A stretch of DNA of 64,000 nt, taken from positions 16,212,833 to 16,276,832 of the forward strand of contig NC_092189.1 of NCBI RefSeq assembly GCF_043641665.1. The letters are read 5' to 3'. Below the pieces are notes generated by a model that saw only the letters and a list, made by a program, of their open reading frames with translations, made no database searches and was not told the origin of the DNA. The position numbers were made by a program, and so were the translations under genes. Below are positions 24,690 through 36,700 of the stretch, piece after piece; position 1 is the stretch's first letter, and every line of letters begins with the position of its first letter. The stretch is from Enoplosus armatus (Eukaryota; Chordata; Actinopteri; Centrarchiformes; Enoplosidae).

Positions 24690-24960
24690 TGCTCAGCCTC
24701 TAATGGCCATGGCGTCTTCTCCGACAAGGCTTAAAAACGTTTGTCTGCCTCCTCCATCCCTTACTTATTTAATAATGAGACCACACAAGGCAGTGTCTCA
24801 ATTCATAATGGGGCAGCAGCGGAGCCATCTTGGTTGGCATGCAAACCATGACGGGCCGAGGCATTACAGCAGGAGAGATCTAATTGAGAGATAAATTAGA
24901 CCTCTGCTACTGATTGACTCAAGAATCAGTCGAACCTAACCCGCCAATATGAGAGCCTGA
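24690..24960. promoter_or_regulatory. Enhancer-like block (possible CNE)
   Basis: TTTAATAATGAGACC, ATCTAATTGAGAGATAAATT, CTACTGATTGACTCAAGAAT and a plus-strand frame of 75 codons with no motif. There are no repeats. The TAAT-rich and balanced composition suggests regulatory DNA. Confidence 0.32.
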
Positions 24961-25009
24961 GCTCTGTGAGTCTGTTGGAAGTCGCTGCCTCCTGCGCTTA
25001 CACACACCG

Positions 25010-25340
25010 CATGTATCTAAATATGGAGATCTGAAGGCAGTGGCGTGTTTGTGCCGGTGTTGTTTCGACATCCTGATGGTTGTCGGTGGCTGTGACAAGC
25101 ACGCTACGATGTTTATTTCTCTCTATTTGCGCTGGAGAGTTCAGGATCCCATGCCACCCCGTCTCATCTAAAAGAAAACAACAAATCATTTCTCCCAGTT
25201 TGAAACAACAGACCGGCAGAGGGATGGGCGGAGTGGGCAATATTTTCTTAAAGTATTTTTTCAGCATGGTTGACTGACATAGAGTCACTCCTACAGGTCC
25301 CTGTGTTTCAACACAAACACAATAAGATAAACACATAAAC
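25010..25340. promoter_or_regulatory. Enhancer-like block (possible CNE)
   Basis: Balanced composition without repeats. Overlapping frames of 65 (plus) and 119 (minus) codons have no family match and no consistent splice signals, so regulatory DNA is preferred over an exon. Confidence 0.25.
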
Positions 25341-25569
25341 CTAAATGATCGCACCACTATATCATGCTGATTGCTTACGTTGACTTTGTTCGTAATGTAT
25401 TACCTGAGAGAATGCATAGATTCATTCACATTTTTCATTTCGACCTTTTTATTCTATTCTTTTATTCTCATTCACAGAAACAGAATTCCACATTACATGC
25501 AGCCAAACAGGAGCCCTTCATATTTCACCCTTACAATCTCCAGAGTATCTCGATTCGTGTTGACGATGT

Positions 25570-25930
25570 GAGCGGAGGCAGTGATGAACTGGAAAACAGG
25601 GACAACACTTAGTACGCAGGTGCTTGTATGAGCTTAACAAAAAGCCAAGGAAGGCCAGCAACTGTCTGTGGGGATTTAACCATGTTACAGCTTTGATGCA
25701 TTTTAAATTGACCTCGAGCATACTTTGGAGACAAGGAGAGAGGTCAGAAACACACAAAGCAGACGATCAATTACTATTCTATAATTGGACAGGGCTTTAA
25801 TGAGGCTGGCGGATGCAGCCTTGTGCACCTTTTGTCAGCCGGAGTCACTGACGTGGGTGGCCCAATCAAAGCTTGTCCTCATTAGCATATCTCCGCACAT
25901 GCAACACTAGCCCTCAGAGTGACCAGCACT
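25570..25930. promoter_or_regulatory. Enhancer-like block (possible CNE)
   Basis: GATCAATTACTATTC, CTTTAATGAGGCTGGC and CTCATTAGCATATCTCCG are homeodomain/POU-like words in repeat-free DNA. No coding evidence. Confidence 0.28.
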
Positions 25931-26466
25931 TCAAACAGAAGAGTTTCTTCTGGGGTCCAATTTCCCAGTGATGACTGGCCCCTACCCATTTTTGAGTTGC
26001 ACAATAACTTGTAACTTACACAGTAACATATTTCATTCCTAAAGTGAAAAAAAAACAGGCTACATTAAATAGAAAAATAATTTAATCTCAGGGAATATCA
26101 AAGCAGATGTTTAATGGCATGCTGCAACAAAATACTTACCTATTCAATGTTTGGCTTTAAAGCATTCGTTGAACGCAGGCAGTGGGAGGTTAAAAGTAGC
26201 AGCAAATGTTTTGGTCTCATAAATCTGCTCTGATGACCCACTCATCCCCTACATCAGAAATAATAGCTGAGTCAGAGGTGCAGAATACTGCAATGCAAAA
26301 TCAAAACAACAAGGTTTAAGCAATCCTTTGTTCCTGTGTTTAACAGCTGGCACTAGATCTGCAAAATGTGTGATGTTGGTATTTGGTATTACTGTCTCAT
26401 ATGTTTCATTGTCACACATTAATTTATTCACATGATTATGGTTTTAGTTTGCACTACTGCTCTATC
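25931..26466. other. Unique AT-rich stretch
   Basis: Nothing recognised. Confidence 0.4.
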
Positions 26467-26480
26467 TGTGTGTGTGTGTC

Positions 26481-26512
<32 letters not shown>

Positions 26513-26522
26513 TGTGTGTGTG
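26467..26522. repeat. (TG)n compound microsatellite
   Basis: A TG array with TC and TATG interruptions; a G-run follows (26531-26538). Histidine/threonine-rich frames on the minus strand are artefacts of it. Confidence 0.93.
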
Positions 26523-26879
26523 GTGTGAGTGGGGGGGGTAGACATTTTTCTTTCCTGTGTTGGTGTGTCTGTTTGTATATTTGAGGAGGGGTTGAAGCAG
26601 ATGATGAGGATGATGCATTGTTTTGCATACGGTTTGCTGTCTTTGCGTATGTTTACACCACTGACCAAGTTAATTTCCTACATGCATAATAAAGTTAATC
26701 TAGACTTGATTATATACCATCTGTAATAATAATACACACCCACAAAGCCACATAACTGTGATCAATCAAAATATGTTAGATATAATATGTGATGTTGACT
26801 GTATACCTCTGGGTGCTTGAATGACAGAGAAAAATGGTGAAAATAAATAAAATGGGTGGCGGAACATCAGGAAGAAATA
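26523..26879. other. Unique AT-rich stretch
   Basis: Nothing recognised. Confidence 0.4.
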
Positions 26880-27165
26880 CCGTCTTTCTTTCTGCTTCTA
26901 TCTGACGCACGGGAGCAGCTTTGATGGAAGGCTGTAATGACATGGAAATTACGTAAAAGGATGCAAAGGAAGTATACATACACTGTTTGACGTTTGTAAA
27001 ACATTTGTATTTACGTGCCATCATGTAAGTACACTTCGCCCACATTACTGTTACTCTTGAAGGCCTTTTTTGAGATAAGTGTAGACGCCACAATGTAGAC
27101 GCCAGTCCAGCTGTTGGTGGTAATGCACCTTTAAGCTTGTTTGCCAACCAACAATAATCAACTAA
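26880..27165. repeat. Repeat family G (decayed interspersed repeat)
   Basis: The best-recognised part is GCTGTTGGTGGTAATGCACC then TTTAAGCTTGTTTGCCAACC and AACAATAATCAA. This corresponds to a percomorph repeat end I remember, in which 'TTGCCAACCGCCAATAAA' precedes an AAG-rich tail. The minus-strand frame of 131 codons (26776-27171) spans it and is not taken as a gene. The 5' limit is uncertain. Confidence 0.5.
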
Positions 27166-28547
27166 GAACATTAATTAAGTGATGGCTTGATGATGTGTTG
27201 GATTCAGTCTGAATACAGTTATACGCTCTGACATCTATCCCAATGTACACAATAAGCACATGTATATGGTACTATATAATCAGGAGCAGCCTGAGGTTCA
27301 GACAGGAGGAGCCAAGGATCAAAGAACCAACCTTGTAATTAATGGATTCCATATCCCATAGTTATGAAAAGTGCAATAATTATATTGCCAGAGTCATGAA
27401 ATACATAATACACATATGTTTAATTTTGAGGTCAAACCTTGTATTCTCTGTTCTGCAAAGACAAAAACATTTAAACATCTGTTTTCTTCACCTTTAAACA
27501 CTCAGCAGGACCTCAACAGATGATTGTCACTCACTGTAAAATAGAAAATATTCAAGATTTTTATTGATAAGAATATATCAAATTATGTTGTCGACTTAGT
27601 AACTATTGTGGCAAAAAATGTTTATCATACAGAACCAGTCTGTCAAAATAACATATTTTTTTATTATTTGTACAGAACAACTTCTAGATAGATCGCCATG
27701 TAATGACTTTATTGTCTTATTGTCTCCTTCAGCCCCCAGAATGTGTTCTTCTGTTAATCAGTAGTTTGATTAGTTAGTTAATTAGTTCCTAATTAATTAC
27801 TATTTGTTTTTAACGTGAAAATAAAAGAAAATCACCAAGCTCGAGTGACCATATATTTTATTATTTACTCATTAACAAAGTGTTTCCTATTATGTCCTGA
27901 AAATCCTACACTAGCATTCGTAACAGGTACTTGTACACTATCTGCAATTAGTGGAAATACAAGAGGGCACTTGACTAGTTGGAAATACTACAAGTGTAGG
28001 TATTGGGACAGACCTCGAGACTCTCAATTCACTGTATGATTCATCATGTACCTGGTGCTTGCAGAGCGCTCTGCATCAATACAAAGCAACTTGAAATGAT
28101 TGCTCCCTGTTTTTACAATCAAAGTAAAGTCAACATCCTGTGTTTTGTCTGTACAGCTGACGCCTCATTATGGTTAGATCACTTAAACCATAATGTTGTC
28201 TCCAGGAAGCAGCCAAGTATTCATGTTTGTGTAGCCTGAAACATAAAAATTGACATTTCAAAGTTTCCTGTCTCAAAAGTTACAAGACAGGATATGGAAG
28301 TAGCATATGGTCCTATGAGGAAGTTTGTATGTGATTGAATATAGGAGGGATATTTGTTCCATTTCACTGCAGTCAGTCAGCTTTGTTATCTATTCAAAAA
28401 AAGCTGAATTCGTGGATAGATGTGATTGTAAGCTGAAAGGTTTCACATCAAATCTATTTGGTGTTTGATTATCAATACATTATTTGTTGTTTGTAAAAAA
28501 TGAAAGCCACATTACTGTGGACTGTTCAAGATGAGAGAGAGGAGTTC
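27166..28547. other. Unique AT-rich stretch
   Basis: Nothing recognised. A degenerate TTAG/TTAATTA patch lies at 27765-27805. Frames of 74-78 codons (27815-28239) have no motif. Confidence 0.4.
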
Positions 28548-28640
28548 ACTAGTGGTGCTTCATTCCTTTTTGTTGTTTTGTTGTCAGAAGTGATCGTGTA
28601 AACCCTGGGCAGGATATAGGATTTGGCATCAGCCAGTGCA
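28548..28640 (+). repeat. Direct repeat, copy 1
   Basis: CTAGTGGTGCTTCATTCC, a T-rich TTTTTGTTGTTTTGTTGTC and TTTGGCATCAGCCAGTG occur in this order. The same three blocks recur at 29510-29640 in the same orientation. Confidence 0.5.
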
Positions 28641-28895
28641 ACCCTGTTTAATAGAATTTATGTTTTACTGCTAATTTGCAACATTAAATATGTTTTGAGC
28701 GAAATGTAAGTCCATCTGAATGATGTTTTGAGCTAGTTTTTCCTATGATATCTGCTCCTGGCAACTAAAGCATGATTAATGTTACTTGTGTTTATGCACT
28801 TACAGCCCTTGGTTCTTGGTTAAATACTGATGTGTTTATTGTTGTTTATTAACGCTTAGCTAAAACAAAGATCTTTCCCTAACTAAAGTGCTTTT

Positions 28896-29345
28896 AGCCA
28901 GGTTTCCATCCAAATATAGTGCAAATTTTGACAGAATTTCTAGAAAAATCAAATCCATCCACTGCAGTGAAGTGGAGTTAGGAGTTAGTTCAGCGAGATA
29001 AACAGTTGGTGGCACCAATTCTCCAGTCCGGTGCCTTTAAACCATTGAAGAAGAGGGCGCAATGAGATGACGTAAGAGAGCGTAAAAGAGCACCAGTCAA
29101 ACCCTATAATTTCTGTTTGTTCCATGTATTAATATGAGGAACGTTCCAGTTTCCTCATCGCTCCCCACAGGTCTTATGTTTTAGTCTCCTCAGTGGAGCG
29201 GAAGCTTCACTGGATGTTAAAGTCACATACATGTACGTCAAGATTAATTTGATAAGTATGTTTCTGTTTTTTTCTTAATTTTGCCGTTTCCACTCAGATG
29301 TGTTTATACGCAAATTGAAAATGAGGTGGATGAAAATACACTTTT
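28896..29345. repeat. Decayed interspersed repeat with weak terminal inversion
   Basis: It starts CCAGGTTTCCATCCAAATAT and contains ACCATTGAAGAAGAGGGCGC and AATGAGATGACGTAAGAG. It ends in AGGTGGATGAAAATAC, whose reverse complement resembles the start. The first and central blocks match my memory of a fish 'GGTTTCCATCC' repeat, probably a non-autonomous DNA transposon. Ends are approximate. Confidence 0.5.
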
Positions 29346-29509
29346 TATTGCATAAACCCAACTACACATGGGACTCAGGACCACCCACCACTGTAGCGCT
29401 TCCTACTCTACAGAAAATGTAACCTGCGGAGGGCAGTGATTTCATTTCCCATTAAAATGCAATTGGGAAACAAATTAGTATTATATAAAACTGATTTATA
29501 GGGGACAGG

Positions 29510-29640
29510 CTAGTGGAGCTTCATCCATTTTTTGTTGTTGTTGTCAATAACTGACAATAACTTGACAGTCTGAAGAACACCAGGACATCCACTGTAAAAT
29601 GATACTGAGCAAGCCCAAGCCTTTGGTATCAGCCAGTGTC
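29510..29640 (+). repeat. Direct repeat, copy 2
   Basis: CTAGTGGAGCTTCATCC, TTTTTTGTTGTTGTTGTC and TTTGGTATCAGCCAGTG match the three blocks of 28548-28640, with about 35 bp inserted between the second and third blocks. Confidence 0.5.
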
Positions 29641-29999
29641 ACTTACAATGGACCATATAGGCTGAACGCACATAAAAATCACCCCCTTGCTTCTGTCAGC
29701 CACTAATGGGCTTGGACAAGGATATTTGCAATGTTTGACAGGGGAGTTAAAGTACACAGAATGCAGAATCAAGAAAAGGAACAGAGTGAAAAAATGCAAA
29801 TCTCCCTCTTGGTTAGCCCAACTAGACAAAGCCAAGCCCTTACAAATCTTAACCCAATCTTCCGTTGAACAAAACTGGTAATCCTTTATTTATTAATAAA
29901 ATCAAATTGAGCAAATGAGACTTTTGGTTGCTTTCCTGTCTATTATGCTGAAACTTGAAACCGTGGAATTCCTTTCAGACAAATTGAAGCCACGTCTCC
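29641..29999. other. Unique stretch
   Basis: Nothing recognised. Confidence 0.4.
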
Positions 30000-30720
30000 A
30001 TGCACGCCGGGCATTTTATGGTAGGTTTAGCAGGGAAATCTCAAAGGCTCATTAGATGTCTTCTGGCTGAGCTTGGCAGCTAAAGGGTATCTGCAATTCT
30101 TATCTGAAGTGCCAGGCTCCACTCAAATAAGACAAGCGCTATTATGAAACTAGGCCTCGCAAAACTTTAAGAGACATGGTACAAAAGGAAGGGGAATGTT
30201 TAATGTCATTGCCATATTGGGGGACAGAGGTCCCCGCTATGATGCGTCCAGCCCCGGCGCGTTGTAGCCCCGTCTCCAATTAAAGTGATAGGCCACATCA
30301 TTACCAGGCTTCCACACCACTGTGGAAAGAGGGACAGGCAGGTACCAACAGCGAGAAAAGGAAAGAGCTCAGTGTAGCTGCTGGGGCTCAGCTGCCCACA
30401 TATGCAATTCAAATGCAGAGGCTGGTGCGCTGCGACAGGGCTGTGCCGGACCAGGTACATCTGTATCTCTTCCGGCTCAATGTGGAGGAGGTGGTGAGTG
30501 ACAGCAGGTGGGGATGCAGCCCAATTAGAGCAGGGCTGTTGGAGGATGATGAATGGGGCTGGCTTAGAGAGCCTAGGAGAAACATAGGCATAAGCAGGCT
30601 CGAGATGCCCACAGCTGTCTCGCTGAATGAGTATAAACATGCTGAGGGGCTCCTCCATACAGAATAATGCAACCAGCATCTGCAGGCTTGTGTGTGCACC
30701 CCTGTCTCTTGCCACCACTC
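30000..30720. promoter_or_regulatory. Enhancer-like block (possible CNE) with open frames
   Basis: Repeat-free and GC-richer, with CTCCAATTAAAGTGATAGG near 30272. The minus strand is open for 170 codons (30206-30718), with overlapping frames of 96 and 84 codons on both strands. The translated text has no family motif and the overlapping openness suggests few stop codons by composition, so a CNE is preferred. A lineage-specific exon cannot be excluded. Confidence 0.28.
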
Positions 30721-32504
30721 TTTCTCAGGCGTTGACAGTTATGAGCTTACCTCCTTGACTGGCATGGTCTTGATCTAAATTTAGAAAATCATGCATCTTG
30801 GCACTCATGCCCCTGTAGATTCATATAGAGGCAAAAGTATGCACTTTGTGTATGTGAGTGTAATGGTTAACATCATGTGGAGAGGAGGCTATTGTGTGAA
30901 GTGGGAGCACAGCCCCATCACCTGTTGCTAGGGGATGTAATCATGCTGCTACTGCATTGTCGAGCTCTTATGATGTATTTAAAATGTAGGCTGTAATGTA
31001 GGCTTAGGTCTAGCAAGGGCCATTTTACCCACAAGGGTTAGCATTTATAATTCAAACCATGTAGAACTGTCAATTTAATGCACATACTCTACTTTTGAAT
31101 ATTGATGTAGCCTTTTCTTCTAGGCATTTAGTTTTATAATACTTTCATGTGGACAAGTAGGTATATAATATACTGTCAAAGGCAAAAATCACATCACGGT
31201 ATTTGCCACAGGAAGCACTGAACTGGTGTCAGGAGTAAGTCTTTGACAAGAAATGTAAATCAGACTTTATAACTTGTGCTGATTGGTGGCCTCTGGCACA
31301 CCTGCAGGTGAAGGAATATCTTCCGAACCTTTGTGAAAGAGATTAGTAGAGGTTTATAATTCAATTTCATTACTGTATGAAATAGGAGGAGACTTCTTGC
31401 AGGCCACCTGTCTACTCCTGTCTTTCTGTGTCATTACCTTAATCCCCTGGAGTTAGGGGGGAAAGGCGCTTATCCCCTTCTCCTTTATAATGTAGGGTTG
31501 GTTCAACAATGTCTTTGAAAGTTAATTATATAAACTTCTTGTTTGCGCACTGTGAGAAAGATATTGGGCGGGTTTGTGCAGGGGAGAGCATAGTGCAGCA
31601 CAGCAGTGCTTGAGATACAGAGCATACATTTCACCTGTTAATTCCCTCATGAGTTACCTCGCCTTGCATCAGTTAGTGAGTGAGGGTGAATGAGCAAGAC
31701 GATCGAAGAACGTGATACAGTAGATTAAGAAAGATAAACAGCATTAGAAGACTGTAAGAGAGGAAGGAAGACGAAGAGAGGGGTGAGATAGGGCATAAAC
31801 TGAGGAGAGAGAGCACATAAGTGAAAGAGAGGGAGAGAGACGTTATGATAATGTGCTGTATTGGTGAATAAATTTGTCTTATTGCATCTGCCAGATAAAC
31901 TAACCCTTATCATAATCAATGGTAATCCATGACTTGAATGAAACAAAGAAAATCATTACCATACTGTATGCCTCCACTGTATAGCCAGCTCCATAAAGCA
32001 AAGCTAAGAAATGAGGGAGGGCGTGAAATTTACACTGCCCACATTCACCAAATGGCAAAAAATGACACCATGCAGAGGATGTGTAAACCCACTAGTTCCT
32101 CAGTTTCACAACAGCAAGTCATGTAAAAACCTGCCAAGCTGCCCAATTTAGCACCGATATGTATCATGAAAGGATACAAGCTATTTCATTTTTTTTTTTT
32201 TATTTTGCATAGAAAATGAGACAAGGACCCACGCAGCACAGACTTAGGTAAGGACACAAGGGTAAACTTGAAAACACTATTAGCATGGACACAACAATAG
32301 CAACTTAAACGTCCAGCAAAGAACAAACATATGCTAACATATGGCGAATGGTTGGCGAGCCATAGCATGTTTGCTCATGTGTACTTTTATTGCTATTTTG
32401 AACTTGCTTGTAGGATACTGACCATGTGAGCAATTAAAAGATGCTATATTTTCAGATTAATTGCAGATGCAGGGCTGACATATTGATTATGAACCTTACT
32501 TCTA
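30721..32504. other. Unique stretch
   Basis: Nothing recognised. A purine-rich AGAG patch lies at 31740-31840 and a T12 run near 32190-32202. Confidence 0.4.
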
Positions 32505-32857
32505 CGGCTGCAACTAACGTCAATTTCCACCATAAATTAGTTGATAATTTTTTGATTAATTGACGAATTGTTTAATCTATAAAACATCAGAAAAATCAGT
32601 TCCTAGACCCCATGGTGACATCCCCAAATGATTTGTTTTGTGCGACCTTCAGTCTAAATCCCAAGGTGCTTAGTTTACAATGATATAAAACAGGAAAAAG
32701 CAGAGAATCCTCACATTTGAGAAGCAGAAACCAGATAATAGGTGGGATTTTTGCTTGACAACTGACTTTATTTGTTAATTTGATTATTTGATTATCAAAA
32801 TTGTTGTTGATTGCTAATTTTCTGTCGATCAATGAATCGACTAATTGGTTCAGCTAT
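32505..32857. mobile_element. Palindromic MITE, copy 1
   Basis: It starts CGGCTGCAACTAACG and ends CGACTAATTGGTTCAGCT, the inverted counterpart. Inside are TCTATAAAACATCAGAAAAA, GTTTACAATGATATAAAACA, CTCACATTTGAGAAGCAG and TTTGATTATCAAAATTGTTG. This order matches a very common fish non-autonomous DNA transposon that I remember ('GGGCTGCAACTAACGATTA...'). No transposase is present. A second copy lies at 48152-48404. Confidence 0.75.
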
Positions 32858-33960
32858 AAGCTATATATATCACAACTTAACAAAATGTTCATTGACAGAA
32901 TGTGGCTTTACAGACAGAGGAATACACCATTTTCAGTGTGGAAAATGAACTGGTTTTAATAAATGTTAATGGTACTAAACGTTTTAGTCCTCTGGGCTCA
33001 CCGACGAAATGTGATCATAAAGTTTGGTGATTGCTTTTAACAACAGGAAAGTAAATTTATAAGGGCTCTAGTTTTCATTTATTGATTTTAAGACATGAAC
33101 AGAGTTTCAATTCAACCTTTTTGCTATAGTCAAGATTTTCACCTTGTAGAGGTGAAGGTTGGGGTCTCTGGGCTGACAGCGATAATCCCCCCTCCAAAAC
33201 GTTTGTGTTCAAACAGTAATCACCGCCCCCAGCATAATTGACTGATCCAAGTTTGGCTTGGGCTAATTTATGTGCGCAACACCAGGAAAGCTTAGAGACA
33301 ATCCTGGGGTGTCATCGATGTGATAGATCTCTCCCCTCGTGCCCTTGTCGCTGTGTGAAGTCTCGTATGTTTACATATCTAGATTTGACAGCCTTGGCGT
33401 TAAACTGCAGACTTCTAGGCATTTCCAGCAAATGGGCTCGCCCACACCTCAAAGCGCCAAACACACACATCTATGTCTTTGAATATTTCCAGTAAAATTC
33501 TGCTGTTGACAGCCAACTGCAACTGCTTCATTCACTCACATTTTATCCATATAGAATTGTCACATCTTTATACCTTTTCATAAGAGGTAAACAAAGGTCT
33601 ATGATTAGGAATTGAATTTACGATGGTGATGATGATGATTAGTGGTAATAGTTTTATATCCTTTATTATGGATTCAATCATATTCTGTTCCCTCTATAAA
33701 CGGTATTTAAAAAGGATTGTGAATAAAATGAATGACTAACTGTGGGCCATTATACAGTATAATGATAATCACATGTCTATTGTAATATACCTAAGATCCA
33801 TTTAATTTTTTTCCAATTGGCCCTGGTCCTGAAAGTCAATATTTCTAGACGGAGGGAGCTGGGACAAGGAACAGCTTGTACAGAATTACACAGTATTCAC
33901 AATTTTTGCCCATATCTGATTTCTTTCTTTTTTGTGCTGCCAGATTACACCTGCATTCAT
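32858..33960. other. Unique stretch, part enhancer-like (33170-33500)
   Basis: Mostly AT-rich. The 33170-33500 part is more balanced, and an 85-codon plus-strand frame (33238-33495) has no motif. An odd palindrome, CATTATAC-A-GTATAATG, lies at 33748-33764, and a short GAT array near 33624. Confidence 0.35.
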
Positions 33961-34400
33961 TTAAAGGGTAAGGCTGGTAATATTCTATATTATTCGTAAT
34001 TGTCAATAAGTCCCATAAAGAAAAGACCAAAGGCAACAGTGCATTAGTTTATTTCTCAGTACTTTACGACTTCCCCGCCATGTCTGTGGCTCTCTGCCCC
34101 AAGCCTGTTTGTTCCCACTGAAGACATATATCTTTAAAAATTTGTCACAAATATATACTTTTATTTTCAAAAAAGGCTAAATAATTTCCAAAAACAGTTG
34201 GGCACTGTAGTGTTTAGCAAACATTACTCAAACAGGAGTACAGTGCTTGCAGGTATGTACGGCAGCAGGAAAGTGTATTTGTTCGATGAAGGAACATGTC
34301 ACCCATGTGGCTCTCATTGTGCCTTCATTGTTAAAAACACATCAGAGGGCCAAGCTATTGCAGGCTTTGGCTACACCGACGGTACTAGTTTGTAGGATCA
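33961..34400. repeat. Repeat family D (interspersed repeat, tentative)
   Basis: GGGTAAGGCTGGTAATATTC, AGTTTATTTCTCAGTACTTT, CCATGTCTGTGGCTCTCTGC, GTTTAGCAAACATTACTC and ATGTACGGCAGCAGGAAAGT correspond in order to a repeat I remember from percomorph genomic sequence. No second copy is in the window, so the call rests on recall. Frames at 34198-34501 fall in it. Confidence 0.45.
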
Positions 34401-34572
34401 GTTCTTTCTTTCCATTAGTTTTGTTGACCAGAAAGGAAACTATAGATTATCACTTGAGAATATCTGTCATACATCACAGATACGTAGGATTTCTGTGTTG
34501 ACTTCAGATATAAGCTTTACCATATGAGCACAGCCAAATTGCCATCCGTAGTGGCTGCAAACAAGAAATAAT

Positions 34573-34734
34573 TCAAGCTGGAGGGTCAGCTGGAGTTGGG
34601 TACTTGGAGACAGGGTCTTGATTTGGAGGGTCATCTGGAGGAGTAGCAGGGTTCTCTAACTCACGGCCAGGCACTGAGTGCTTCTGTTCCTCCTTGTTAT
34701 TTGGAAAACACCAGAGAAGGAAAAAAATACACAA
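34573..34734 (-). CDS. Possible orphan terminal exon: end of a membrane segment plus proline-rich tail
   Basis: The minus strand is open for 53 codons and ends in TGA (34573-34575). It reads as a hydrophobic start (LCIFFLLWCF), a charged stretch (NNKEEQKH) and an acidic, proline-rich tail (PATPPDDPPNQDP ... TPADPPA). That is the layout of the last exon of a type I membrane protein: end of the membrane segment, then cytoplasmic tail. The frame is closed upstream by TAG (34735-34737), whose AG could instead be a splice acceptor, though the pyrimidine tract before it is weak. DNA-level repetition of TGGAGGGTCA-like words creates the DPP motif, so a minisatellite origin is an alternative. No partner exon was found upstream on the minus strand. 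It adjoins repeat D. No family assigned. Confidence 0.25.
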   Translation of the reverse strand: MCIFFLLWCFPNNKEEQKHSVPGRELENPATPPDDPPNQDPVSKYPTPADPPA

Positions 34735-36700
34735 CTATGTCTCTGAGAAATTATGTTTGTGTAGTGCGAATTTGTGACAGAAAATACATTTTGTGAAAAA
34801 TGTAATGCCATACAACGTTTTGTTATCAACATAATGAGGGAAGGTTTTTTTCTTTATTTTTTTTGGGCCAGTTTTTATGCTTTTTCTTTTCTTAGATGAC
34901 AGTAAACAAGGGAGAGGGTGCAACAAAGGTCCCCAGTCTGACTCGAAATGGGGACGTTGCGCCACGGGGGCCACGTGGGCGCCCCTAGGAAATGTTTTTT
35001 AAATGAATATATCTGCCAAGTTGCAAAATGTTAATACAGAATGTATCTTCTAAATGATAACGGACATTTCTTGTGTTTTCCCTACAATATCCCCTCTTGC
35101 AATACAATAACAACTAAAGCATGATTCAGTTTGCTTTAGAAAAGATTGTGGTCTTGGCTACATATTGAAAAAATCATAAGTGACTTGAATCATGACACTC
35201 TACTTTATTGATAATTAACTGAAACCATTATTTTTCCCTAACCACAGTTGGGACTTAAGAAGCAAACCCTGGTCTCCTTTCTCCGACCACCTCCCTACCA
35301 CTTCTGTGCAGTTGTAGCACTTCCTTCGCTCACAAACAACAGTGGGCACCAATTATTTTTCCCTCAAAACACGTTTGGCAAAACAAATTAGTAGTGTGTA
35401 AATGTAATTTCTAAGAGACGAGGTTACCCTACAGCTTTTCAGGAGTGGAAAACGTTAATCTCAACAACAGCAGGCAATTCAGGAAGGCCAAACCTGCTAA
35501 TGATTCTTCTTTTTAACGAGTGACTATGATTTTGCCAAATGCCCACACTACGTTTGGGAAATGCAAATGTGTAAACAGACAAATGCTTTTTATCTCGTTC
35601 ATACATTGTTAATACAAATCTGTGAGTGGACACTATGTGTTATGAACGTATCTGATCTGTGTGGGACAAAAGATCAAAATTTGGTGTCTACCTGCTGGTG
35701 TGCAGGCACATTTGTAGTTTTGGGATGCAATTAGTCGACTGTGCACTGTTTGTTTAGAAGTAAACATAGTGCAAGATGGCTGCAAAGGTACCTTAGATAT
35801 AAAGAGGACTGTGTCAAATTGCCTGCATCACCTACCGGCTGTTCCCAGTAGCCACAGGCTCAATTCCTTAGTCAGGGAGTACAAAAAAACAATTACATCA
35901 TCTACTACTTTGAAAAATTCAAACCCTGAGCACAACACTGACCTGCCAGAAAATTGTTGTTTGGAGAATTAAATGAATTATGAAAGTGCAGAAAAACAAT
36001 TTAGTCTTGCATATCCAGCTGCCGTTCTAATAAATCACTGCCACCCAAAAAGAACTAATTTGTGTTGTTGTACTGTGAGCATGATTGATGAGCATGCTCT
36101 GGGTTGCAGTAAAGGAGACACAGCTCAACAAGGCTGCACTATATCTTTAAAAGTCTTCAGAAGAAAAAAAAAAATCTTCTTCTCATCTTTAACCTCTTGA
36201 ACTGGCCATTATTGATATTGATGTACCTGAAATTTAATGTATGAACAGCATTCCTGCCAAGTAAAAGTCAAAAGAATAATTGTCTTTATTGTTGTTGTTT
36301 TTACATTCAGCGAAACAAACATTTGACAAACGCTCCACCCTGAAATCGTGTGTAGCAGCTGTCACTGTACAGTCTGAATTTATTCCAGTCAAGCTGTGTC
36401 TGTGTTGCCACCCTGCTGATTTCTTCATTGTTGTTGACTACAATGAGAGCTAAACTTCTCTATTCCCCATTCATGCTTCTTCACACACCAGTGAGGGGCA
36501 GCTGCTTTTTTAAATAATACCTGTGAGATCATGTACTAATGATGCTGTGCGTGGAGTACATTAGACTAGCTTGTGGTGTCACACCTTGTTATTATTTTTT
36601 ATGCTGTGATATTTTACTTGTGTGCTTTGTAGTCATTCGGCATATGTCCTCTGGTTCTTGAACCTTCTCTACACTTGAAGAAAATTAACAGGACTCATGG
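34735..36700. other. Unique AT-rich stretch
   Basis: No exon partner for the preceding minus-strand frame was found. A GC-rich patch at 34950-34986 contains CACGTG (34972-34977). Frames are 79 codons or less. Nothing else was recognised. Confidence 0.35.
34972..34977. promoter_or_regulatory. CACGTG E-box in a short GC-rich patch
   Basis: GGGGGCCACGTGGGCGCCCC surrounds a MYC/USF-type E-box. The flanks are also partly symmetrical. The patch may itself be the edge of an old repeat. Confidence 0.3.

Noticed and set aside
26776..27171. 131-codon minus-strand frame
   Set aside because: Explained by repeat family G.
30206..30718. 170-codon minus-strand frame
   Set aside because: Not recognisable as protein; openness shared by other frames, so composition explains it better.
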